Origin: Platanthera guangdongensis
Lineage: Eukaryota > Streptophyta > Magnoliopsida > Asparagales > Orchidaceae
Direction: 5' to 3'
NCBI GenBank assembly: GCA_039583875.1
Contig: CM077155.1
Coordinates: forward strand, 12,999,046-13,063,045
DNA length: 64,000 nt
Positions 1-8,256 of the stretch are shown here, piece by piece (the stretch's first letter is position 1; every line of letters starts with the position of its first letter). The notes beneath the pieces were generated by a model. The model saw only the letters and a program-made list of their open reading frames with translations, was not told the origin of the DNA and did no database searches. Position numbers and translations under genes: made by a program.

Positions 1-236
1 GTCCCTACCCGTGTGCGTCGAGTTGAGCTCGACGAGAAGTGTCGAGATGCAACCCGAGAAGTACACGGCCAAGGACACGGCCAGGCACACGGCCGTGTCA
101 TGTGAACACGGGTCGGGACACGGGCGTGTCTCTACCCGTGTCAAACATTGAACCGACATGGAAACCGCCACGGCCGTTTCGCGGAAGCGGGACACGGGTA
201 CGGACACGGCCGTGTCCCTACCCGTGTCATATTTTG

Positions 237-244
237 TATATAAG
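237..244 (+). promoter_or_regulatory. TATA box, 5' LTR of G1
   Basis: TATATAAG lies just downstream of the palindromic array and about 130 bases before the first Gag ATG. The same box is at 5561-5568 in the 3' LTR. Confidence 0.7.
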
Positions 245-372
245 GGGCAGAAGAAACCCTAGCCGTTTTCACTCTCATTTCACCCCCTATCTCCTGTGAG
301 AACTCCTGGTGAGAGGAAAACCACTGGAGCAAGTTCTACCGGAGGAGATTCGCCATCGCCGTGAAAGAGAAG

Positions 373-432
373 ATGCCGTCAAGGAGAACTACGAGATCCA
401 TGGCTAGAAATGGTGGTACCGCTGGAGCCAAT
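373..432 (+). CDS. Candidate Gag exon 1, 5' LTR copy of G1
   Basis: The ATG at 373 opens 20 codons beginning MPSRRTTRS and ending at a GTGAGT donor at 433. The sequence equals the 3' LTR copy at 5697-5756. In this LTR the acceptor and second exon are deleted, so the exon is stranded here. See the 3' LTR copy and element D for the evidence that it is an exon. Confidence 0.5.
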
Positions 433-1806
433 GTGAGTTTCCTACCCTCTCCCTTGGTGCTAGATCTTAGATATTTAGGAGAGACATCGGTTCAAGAGAG
501 CTTGATGGAGAGGAGAAGATTTCTAGGTTTGGCCATGCTAGGATTTGAATCCTAGATTTTAGATCTCTTCAACCCTTCCCCTTTTCTTCAATATGACGAT
601 GGGTGGATGGTCTCGTGAGGAGTTTATGGCCTTTGAGGTTGAATAAGGGAGGAGAATATTTCTGGAAAATTTAGGAACGATCGCCTTGAGGAGGAAGACG
701 AACCGATGTCGTTCATTTTCCCTTTAAGATGCGCGCAGAATCTGTATTCTGCGCGCATCGATCTTATAGGCCCTTTTTATGTAGGATATGGGCAGATCTG
801 GGCTTTTGGCTAAACACGAAAGTTGAAGCCCTTAGAAATACCTTTCCAACGAGTGGTTGCACGACTTCACGCAATGTCTGTAGCCACGGGAACGTCTAAA
901 CGAAAATGGGGTTTTATAAATCTTGTATGCAGAAACTGTGTTCTGTACGCAGCGGACTTCGGGTCCGATTTCAAATAGGATAATATCAAATCTGGGTTGA
1001 GCTCTGAATATCAAAGATGTAGTCCATGGAAATACCTTTCCATCGAGGGGTTACACGACTTCACCGGATTCCTGTAGCCTCGGGAATCTCCGGTCGAAGT
1101 TGCTGTCCAGATTCAACCTGCGCCTAAATTCTGGGCTTAATGAAAGATGAAGTTTGATTCGGTGGAATTAATAATGCATGATACTTGCCTTGGATGAACC
1201 CTTATGATTAATCAATTGTTGCATGATTGAAGTTGCTTATTAATCAGATTTCATATTATCAAATTGTGAAATAATCTTATTTATACGAATCGAATTGGTA
1301 GGAATTGAAAGATTGGTATTGTGCACTTCATGTTTAAATTATGACATTATCAAATGAAAATGAGATAGATCTTTATATGCGCATCATGTTTATATTACAT
1401 TGTCATCATTTGGAAAGTCATATAGATGAATAGATTATGATTATGGACATGTTTGATTAATGAAATGAATCTTGTAGTCCAATACTTAGAGAGTCGTCTC
1501 CCTACGGGTAGTATTGTGAAGGGATGTAAGTGCGGTGTTGACTGTCACTTGTTTTGGTTGTGTTGAGTTAAGATGTGGATGGATGGTTGGGCTGTGTCCT
1601 CGTGTTTACTTCCGAGGCCCCTTCCATGATATGTTGATGTGGTATTTGCATGTGGTGTGAGTCGACACGCGGTGTCGTAATCCTGGGTTAAGGATAGTGT
1701 GGCAGGTCTACGGGCTCGCCAGTCGTCACACTGACAGGAGTTGGCAGTTAGACTTGGTCGGTTTGGGCTGTGTCCTCGGTGTTCACGTCCCGAGGCCCCT
1801 CCGGCC

Positions 1807-2220
1807 CATGGAATAGAAGGAGGCGAGACTTCAGAGGAGGAAGAGGTTATCAAAGAGGTGGCGGGCGTGTCCACCGAAACTATAGGGTGGAGCATCCAGT
1901 TCCGCAGCCGCCTGCGTTGCCTCCACCCCCACCCCCACAGCCTCAGCGATTTCAACAACCTGAAGGGCGTCGTGGTCTGGTGTGCTTTGAGTGTAACCAG
2001 CCGGGCCACATCCGACGTTTTTGCCCGCAGCTATATGGGAACGTCCCTCCTGCTCTCCCTCCTGCTTTCCCTCCTGCTCTCCCTCCACCAGCTCCACGAG
2101 GACGGGGATATATGCGTGGTCGAGGACGAGGACCGCCAAGAGGAAACCCCGGACCGGTCCGGGATCAGGTGTACGCGCTTGACATGGCGCAGGAACGGAA
2201 CCCACAAGATGTGATTGCAG
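1807..2220 (+). pseudogene. Gag nucleocapsid remnant of G1
   Basis: This is the C-terminal part of Gag, read in the frame that is open from 1770. It has an Arg/Gly-rich stretch, a Pro-rich spacer, a CCHC zinc knuckle CFECNQPGHIRRFC at 1983-2024, a proline-repeat segment and a second Arg/Gly-rich stretch. In plant gypsy elements this region binds genomic RNA in the virus-like particle. The N-terminal capsid part is missing: the left side is fused directly to LTR sequence by a deletion. The frame closes shortly after 2220, where the sequence changes to an AT-rich stretch that behaves as an intron. Confidence 0.8.
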
Positions 2221-2315
2221 GTATGATTTAATTAGTTTACATATTTGCATGGTTTAACATGAATTGAATAGAACTTATTAGACACTAGCAATAAGTTTTG
2301 GTCGTTGGCACTTAG
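2221..2315 (+). other. Candidate 95-nt intron between Gag knuckle and protease
   Basis: It begins GTATGA and ends CTTAG, is AT-rich and has in-frame stops. Removing it joins the Gag frame (DVIAG) to the protease frame (TVIIGGK) in phase 1 with no lost residue, giving the spacing expected before the FDTGAS protease motif. H has an equivalent gap at 51157-51232 and D has an acceptor at the same place (26578). Splicing is inferred, not shown. Confidence 0.6.
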
Positions 2316-4784
2316 GCACCGTGATTATTGGCGGGAAGACGGCCTATGCGCTGTTCGATACCGGTGCCTCACACTCTTTTGTGTCCGAGGATTTCATAAA
2401 AGACGTGGGGGATGTTCAGTACTTCACGGGAATAGCCCGACGTGTACGCCTTCCGGACGGCTCGGAGATGATCGCGACCGCCAAGTGCGAGTTGGAGTTA
2501 TTTATTGATGGGAAGGCCTTTGATACACCGGCCACGGTTCTGAGAATGCCGGAGTTTGACATCATCTTGGGGCATGTGATCAGTGGAGCAGGATTAGCTG
2601 TGGATCCAGCTAAGGTGCGGGCCGTGAAGGAGTGGTCGCCCTTGAAGTCGGCGGCCGATGTACGAAGCTTTCTTGGACTTGCTGGGTACTACCGCAAGTT
2701 CGTGAAAGGATTTTCCAAGATTGCCCTTCCCCTTACCTCCTTGACGAAGAAGGGTGTGCCATTCGAGTGGACACCTCAATGTGAGGCGGCGTTTCAAGAA
2801 TTGAAAGATAGGCTTACCTCCGCCGCCATCCTTGCACTACCGTCTGGGAAGGAAGGATTCCAAGTTTACACGGACGCATCATACCAAGGGATGGGAGCGG
2901 TGCTGATACAACACGGGCATGTGATCGCTTATGCTTCAAGGCAGTTAAAGAAACATGAAATCAATTACCCGGTTCATGATTTGGAGTTGGGAGCAGTGGT
3001 GTTCGCTTTGAAGGTCTGGAGACATTATTTATATGGCGTGCACTGCGAGATCTTTTCCGATCACAAAAACTTGAAGTATGTTCACACTCAGAAGGAGTTG
3101 AACCTGAGACAACGGCGGTGGTTGGAATTTCTATGCGACTATGAGTTCACCATGAAGTACCACCCCGGGAAAGCGAACTCGGTAGCCGATGCCTTGAGTA
3201 GAAAAGTGCCAGGCTCTAGCCCAGAGTCTCGGCTGATGAGTATGGAGTTGGCTCGGATGATCGAGGAGATGGAAATTACTCTAGTATTCAAGGCTCCTTC
3301 GGCCGAGTATGCGGAGTATTTGGCCAACATGAGCATAGTTTGTGATATCCGAGACCGGATTCGGGTGGAGCAAGGAATGGATGCGGCCTTCGCCCCGGCA
3401 ATCAAGGCAATCGAAGATGGGACCACCGATGAGTACACACTCAAAGACGGCCTCATTTATTTTCGTGGCCGACTCTATATTCCCAAGGGCGGCAAAATTC
3501 GGGAGGATATATTGAGAGAGGCGCATTCCTCTCAATATTCAGTGCATCCGGGTATTGCTAAGATGTATGCCGGACTGCGGAAGACCATGTGTTGGCCGGG
3601 AATGAAGAAGGATGTTCGCTACTATGTTACACATTGCGAAGCTTGCCAAAGAGTGAAGGTTGAATGCAGGAGTCCCGGTGGTTTGTTGCAGTCGCTGCCC
3701 ATCCCCGAATGGAAGTTTGAGGATATCTCCATGGACTTTGTTCATGGGTTACCTCGTTCCCGCTCCGGGAATGATTCGGTGTGGGTTATTGTGGATCGAC
3801 TAATAAAGGTGGCCCGGTTCATTCCAATGAAGAAGGAAGCACACGTGGATGTTTTGGTGCGCCTTTTTGTGGAGCAATTTGTACGGTATCATGACGTGCC
3901 CAAAACAATTGTTTCGGATCGGGATGGTCGGTTTACATCCAATGAGTGGAAGACGGTACAGGCTTATTTGGGCTCACGCCTAACCTTTAGTACCGCATTT
4001 CATCCTCAGACGGACGGGCAGTCAGAACGGACCATCAGAACACTGGAGGATTTATTAAGGTTATGTGTGTTGGACAGAGGAGAGCCGTGGGAAAGACTCT
4101 TGCCCTGGTGGAATTCTCCTACAATAATAGTCATCAAGCGAGCATCGGCATGGCGCCCCATGAAGCCCTTTACGGAAGAAGGTGCAGGACTCCCTTGTCT
4201 TGGGTACAAGATGAAGATCCGAAGGCATTGGGGAATGAATACATAGATGATACTGATGTGACTGTCAGATTGATAAGAGACCGCATGTTGGAGGCTCAAA
4301 GTCGACAGGCGAAATATTACAATAAAAAGCACCGGATGGTGGAGTTCCAGGTGGGCGAAAAAGTGTTCCTTAAGATTCGGCCGATGCATGGAGTGTCACG
4401 GGTGCGGGGAGTGAAAAAGCTCAGCCCAAGGTATGTTGGGCCTTATACTATATTGGAAAGAATTGGCCCGTTGGCCTATCGGTTGGAGTTACCACCGGAA
4501 CTAGAAAATCTTCACGACGTGTTCCATGTATCGTCGCTTCGAAAAACACTATTGCGGCCCGACCAATTTATTCCCACTACTGATGGTGCAGTGGCGTCGG
4601 ATAGATCTGTGCGACTAGAGCCGGTGCGGATTGTTGACAGCGAGACAAGAACATTACGCCGCAAAAGTGTCCCTTAGTGAAGGTGCAATGGTTGAATCAT
4701 GGGAAGGAGGAGTACACCTGGGAGCCAATGGATTTGATGCAGCAACGCTACCCGGAGTTGTTTGCCCAAGGTAGTCTTATTTAA
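2316..4784 (+). pseudogene. Pol remnant of G1 (protease, RNase H, integrase)
   Basis: Order of domains: aspartic protease with FDTGASHSF near 2360; then a direct jump at about 2570 from the protease tail (DIILG) to the thumb region after the reverse transcriptase active site (HVISGAG); RNase H with YTDAS and the DALSRK end near 3200; integrase zinc-binding H-H-C-C (about 3540-3660); integrase core with D in ISMDFVHG, D in VSDRDGRF and E in GQSERT; and the integrase tail. Compared with D, the whole palm/fingers of reverse transcriptase are absent, yet the reading frame is kept. Two single-base losses break the frame, near 4105 in the integrase and near 4675 just before the tail motif YTWEP. 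A stop at 4782-4784 would end the intact frame. Bases 4785-4873 are noncoding and lack a polypurine tract. Confidence 0.88.
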
Positions 4785-5010
4785 AAACGTATGATAAATT
4801 TCCTGTTAAGCTTTTTTCCACACAGCCTAAGTCTGATTTCGGGGACGAAATCTTTTATTTTGTTTATAGGATTTGTAACGTCCCGAATCGCTCTAGGCCC
4901 CTAGTGTGTGTGTTTTGATTCAGGAGGGTTGACTCAAGTCCTGAGAAGTGCAGGGAATTGGACTGTACTTGTGGAGAAGTGGAGAAATCAGTGTAAAAAG
5001 ACACGGGCGT

Positions 5011-5545
5011 GACACGGGTAGTGACACGGGCGTGTCCCTACCCGTGTGCGTCGAGTTGAGCTCGACGAGCCGTGTCGAGACCGTCGAACTGTGTCGACAC
5101 CAGGTGACACGGGTAGTGACACGGGCGTGTCCCTACCCGTGTGCGTCGAGTTGAGCTCGACGAGCCGTGTCGAGACTGTCGAACTGTGTCGACACCAGGT
5201 GACACGGGTAGTGACACGGCCGTGTCCCTACCCGTGTGCGTCGAGATCGTCTCGACGAAGCGTGTCGAGATCGTCGAGATGCATCGAGATAGTCGAGCGG
5301 GGACATGGGTAGCGACACGGGCGTGTCCCTACCCGTGTGCGTCGAGTTGAGCTCGACGAGAAGTGTCGAGATGCAACCCGAGAAGTACACGGCCAAGGAC
5401 ACGGCCAGGCACACGGCCGTGTCATGTGAACACGGGTCGGGACACGGGCGTGTCCCTACCCGTGTCAAACATTGAACCGACATGGAAACCGCCACGGCCG
5501 TTTCGCGGAAGCGGGACACGGGTACGGACACGGCCGTGTCCCTAC
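5011..5545 (+). repeat. Palindromic tandem array in U3 of G1 LTR
   Basis: Units of about 94-101 bp start near 5011, 5105, 5201 and 5302. Each contains a nested hairpin, for example 5012-5047, where ACACGGGTAG pairs with CTACCCGTGT around an inner GACACGGGCGTGTC. The units also carry GAGTTGAGCTCGAC-type and GTGTCGACAC palindromes. The array ends just before the TATA box. The corresponding array in D is at 29850-30500. Confidence 0.85.
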
Positions 5546-5560
5546 CCGTGTTATATTTTG

Positions 5561-5568
5561 TATATAAG
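5561..5568 (+). promoter_or_regulatory. TATA box, 3' LTR of G1
   Basis: TATATAAG, identical to the box at 237-244; it sits directly after the palindromic array, as expected for the U3/R border. Confidence 0.7.
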
Positions 5569-5696
5569 GGGCAGAAGAAACCCTAGCCGTTTTCACTCTC
5601 ATTTCACCCCCTATCTCCTATGAGAACTCCTGGTGAGAGGAAAACCGCTGGAGCAAGTTCTACCGGAGGAGATTCGCCATCGCCGTGAAAGAGAAG

Positions 5697-5756
5697 ATGC
5701 CGTCAAGGAGAACTACGAGATCCATGGCTAGAAATGGTGGTACCGCTGGAGCCAAT
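5697..5756 (+). CDS. Candidate Gag exon 1 inside LTR (G1)
   Basis: The ATG at 5697 starts a basic 20-codon segment beginning MPSRRTTRSMARN, as gypsy Gag proteins often start. It ends in frame (phase 0) at a GTGAGT donor at 5757. The acceptor is predicted at 7838-7839, giving a 2083-nt intron within the LTR. D has an exon of the same length and phase on the minus strand (29645-29704), with changed residues but the same MP-RR-TRSMA-N pattern. An upstream in-frame GTG at 5685 is not needed as start. The alternative is a chance open frame of 64 codons read through the donor. Confidence 0.62.
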
Positions 5757-7503
5757 GTGAGTTTCCTACCCTCTCCCTTGGTGCTAGATCTTAGATATTT
5801 AGGAGAGACATCGGTTCAAGAGAGCTTGATGGAGAGGAGAAGATTTCTAGGTTTGGCCATGCTAGGATTTGAATCCTAGATTTTAGATCTCTTTAACCCT
5901 TCCCCTTTTCTTCAATATGACGATGGGTGGATGGTCTCGTGAGGAGTTTATGGCCTTTGAGGTTGAATAAGGGAGGAGAATATTTCTGGAAAATTTAGGA
6001 ACGATCGCCTTGAGGAGGAAGACGAACCGATGTCGTTCATTTTCCCTTTAAGATGCGCGCAGAATCTGTATTCTGCGCGCAGCGATCTTATAGGCCCTTG
6101 TTATGTAGGATATGGGCAGATCTGAGCTTTTGGCTAAACACGAAAGTTGAAGCCCTTGGAAATACCTTTCCAACGAGTGGTTGCACGACTTCAGGCGATG
6201 TCTGTAGCCACGGGAACGTCTAAACGAAAATGGGGTTTTATAAATCTTGTATGCAGAAACTGTGTTCTGTACGCAGCGGACTTCGGGTCCGATTTCAAAT
6301 AGGATAATGTCAAATCTGGGTTGAGCTCTGAATATGAAAGATGTATTCCATGGAAATACCTTTCCATCGAGGGGTTACACGACTTCACCGGATTCCTATA
6401 GCCTCGGGAATCTCCGGTCGAAGTTCCTGTCCAGATTCAACCTGCGCCTAAATTCTGGGCTTAATGAAAGATGAAGTTTGATTCGGTGGAATTAATAATG
6501 CATGATACTTGCCTTGGATGAACCCTTATGATTAATCAATTGTTGCATGATTGAAGTTGCTTATTAATCAGATTTCATATTATCAAATTGTGAAATAATC
6601 TTATTTATACGAATCGAATTGGTAGGAATTGAAAGATTGGTATTGTGCACTTCATGTTTAAATTATGACATTATCAAATGAAAATGAGATAGATCTTTAT
6701 ATGCGCATCATGTTTATATTACATTGTCATCATTTGGAAAGTCATATAGATGAATAGATTATGATTATGGACATGTTTGATTAATGAAATGAATCTTGTA
6801 GTCCAATACTTAGAGAGTCGTCTCCCTACGGGTAGTATTGTGAAGGGATGTAAGTGCGGTGTTGACCGTCACTTGTTTTGGTTGTGTTGAGTTAAGGTGT
6901 GGATGGATGGTTGGGCTGTGTCCTCGTGTTTACTTCCGAGGCCCCTTCCATGATATGTTGATGTGGTATTTGCATGTGGTGTGAGTCGACACGCGGTGTC
7001 GTAATCCTGGGTTAAGGATAGTGTGGCAGGTCTACGGGCTCGCCAGTCGTCACACCGACGGGAGTTGGCAGTTAGACTTGGTCGGTTTGGGCTGTGTCCT
7101 CGGTGTTCACGTCCCGAGGCCCCTCCGGCCATGTGAACGGTAGGGCTGTGTCCTCGTGCTTTCTTCCGAGGCCCCTTCCGGGTCACGCAAGGCCAGTTCG
7201 GGCTGTGTTCTTGGTGCACATCTACCCAAGACCCCGCTGGGCCATAGTACGCAGGGGCTCCGCTGTTGTGTTCTTAGTGTTGAGGCGTACGGAGGCCTAG
7301 GTGAAGTAGTGTGATACCCGCCTAGTAGTAGAAGTGCCCGTTCTACTGTCACCACCTGGCCACGGCGGCTGATGCCTGAGAGGTTAGCTACCTGCTCGAA
7401 AAGTGGGAACTATAGTCTGTGTCGACATAGCAATTGCATGGGTGTGCATGGGTGAGTCATTACATAGCATTCATAGCATTTCATATCATTGCACAACAAG
7501 ATC

Positions 7504-7604
7504 CTCATCGTATAAGTTTGTATGGGCACTCTTATACGATGAGTTACTTTTATGTAACCTGATCCTTAACTTATAAGTTTGTATGGGCATTCTTATAAGT
7601 TAAG
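7504..7604 (+). other. Twin hairpins with shared loop, in LTR intron
   Basis: Hairpin 1 pairs CTCATCGTATAAG (7504-7516) with CTTATACGATGAG (7531-7543). Hairpin 2 pairs CTTAACTTATAAG (7565-7577) with CTTATAAGTTAAG (7592-7604). Both have perfect 13-bp stems and almost the same 14-nt loop containing TTTGTATGGGCA. The stems differ from each other at matched positions on both arms. D keeps both hairpins at 27781-27881. Confidence 0.75.
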
Positions 7605-7839
7605 TTACTTTCCTGCTGTTACTTATACTTGCTAGTTTAGTGTAGCTCTTATATAAATGCTGATTATGATACTGTTACTCTTACACTACTGTCACCTGCT
7701 TGTACTTCCTTTACTTGCATACTTGTTATATACTATACTCTTGTTCCTTTTCTCCGCCCGGTGCCGAGGAGTCGCCGGGAGAGCGGATGTGAAACCACTT
7801 AGTCGTTTCGACTAACGGTTGCTACGTCTTCCTTTTTAG

Positions 7840-7944
7840 GAGGTCACGCCGCAGGTAGAGCAGCCGCAGACTACGCAACAGGACAGCCAGGCCAGGACGA
7901 CAGGGCCTGATGCGACGGTGCCGTCGATACCGTCTGTTACAGAT
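7840..7944 (+). CDS. Candidate Gag exon 2 inside LTR (G1)
   Basis: The segment follows a pyrimidine-rich CCTTTTTAG acceptor and reads 35 codons, EVTPQVEQ at the start and PSVTD at the end, with many Gln and Thr residues as in Gag N-terminal linkers. It ends phase 0 at GTTAGT (7945), a donor with one consensus mismatch; D has the perfect GTGAGT there. Exon length and phase equal those of D (27441-27545). The next exon would lie inside the element beyond the PBS, but that part is deleted in G1. Confidence 0.6.
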
Positions 7945-8256
7945 GTTAGTGTTTTGATTTCTCTGATGTAGCCCGTTTGGGCAATGTTTAGCTGTACTCT
8001 GATATATTGTAGAAGCATGTTTTAGCTTCTCATTATTGATGTATTTGGACTGTATAACTTAGTGTGGATTTGACTTCTGGATGTTTATTTATTTGGTTGG
8101 GTTGGCATGATTTATTGATATTGTTGTAGCCTGCGGAATAGGCGTCTTGTGGTACAGGTTAGCCCGTGTGCTAATGCTACCGCAAGGCGGCTGTTCCGGG
8201 CATAAGACTCCCCCTTCGTGCCGTGTTTTGGGATCCGGGGAGGGGGGGTCTTACAT

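Larger units (their letters stand above)
1..1806 (+). repeat. 5' LTR of G1, internal part
   Basis: The stretch aligns without gaps to 5325-7130 of the 3' LTR (constant offset 5324). Homology stops abruptly at 1806, where the 3' LTR continues for another 1125 bases but this copy jumps into gag. It includes the end of the palindromic U3 array, a TATA box and the first Gag exon candidate. Open frames at 1545-2009 and 28035-28517 are chance readings through this repeat. Confidence 0.93.
1..8255 (+). mobile_element. Ty3/gypsy element G1, defective, left end outside window
   Basis: This is a plus-strand gypsy element with long LTRs, a gag remnant, a pol remnant and a complete 3' LTR. Domain order protease, RNase H, integrase and an integrase tail ending in a YTWEP motif match chromovirus-type plant gypsy elements; the 3.4-kb LTR suggests Tekay/Del, but the lineage is unproven. 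The window opens inside the 5' LTR: base 1 matches base 5325 of the 3' LTR. The two LTR copies differ at about 20 of 1806 compared positions, so the insertion is fairly young. It sits inside the integrase region of copia A; the first five bases after its right end (8256-8260) are the predicted target duplication. It cannot be autonomous, because PBS, gag N-terminus and the reverse transcriptase core are deleted. Confidence 0.9.
4874..8255 (+). repeat. 3' LTR of G1 (3382 bp)
   Basis: The LTR runs from TGTAACG to TTACA, with TGTAA/TTACA as terminal inverted repeat. The U3 part holds tandem palindromic repeats (5011-5545), then a TATA box at 5561. Downstream come two candidate Gag exons, a long intron and a pair of hairpins. 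The end at 8255 is followed directly by copia A integrase sequence. About 80% similar sequence forms the LTR of D on the other strand. Immediately before the LTR (4850-4873) the sequence is T-rich, not purine-rich. Confidence 0.92.
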
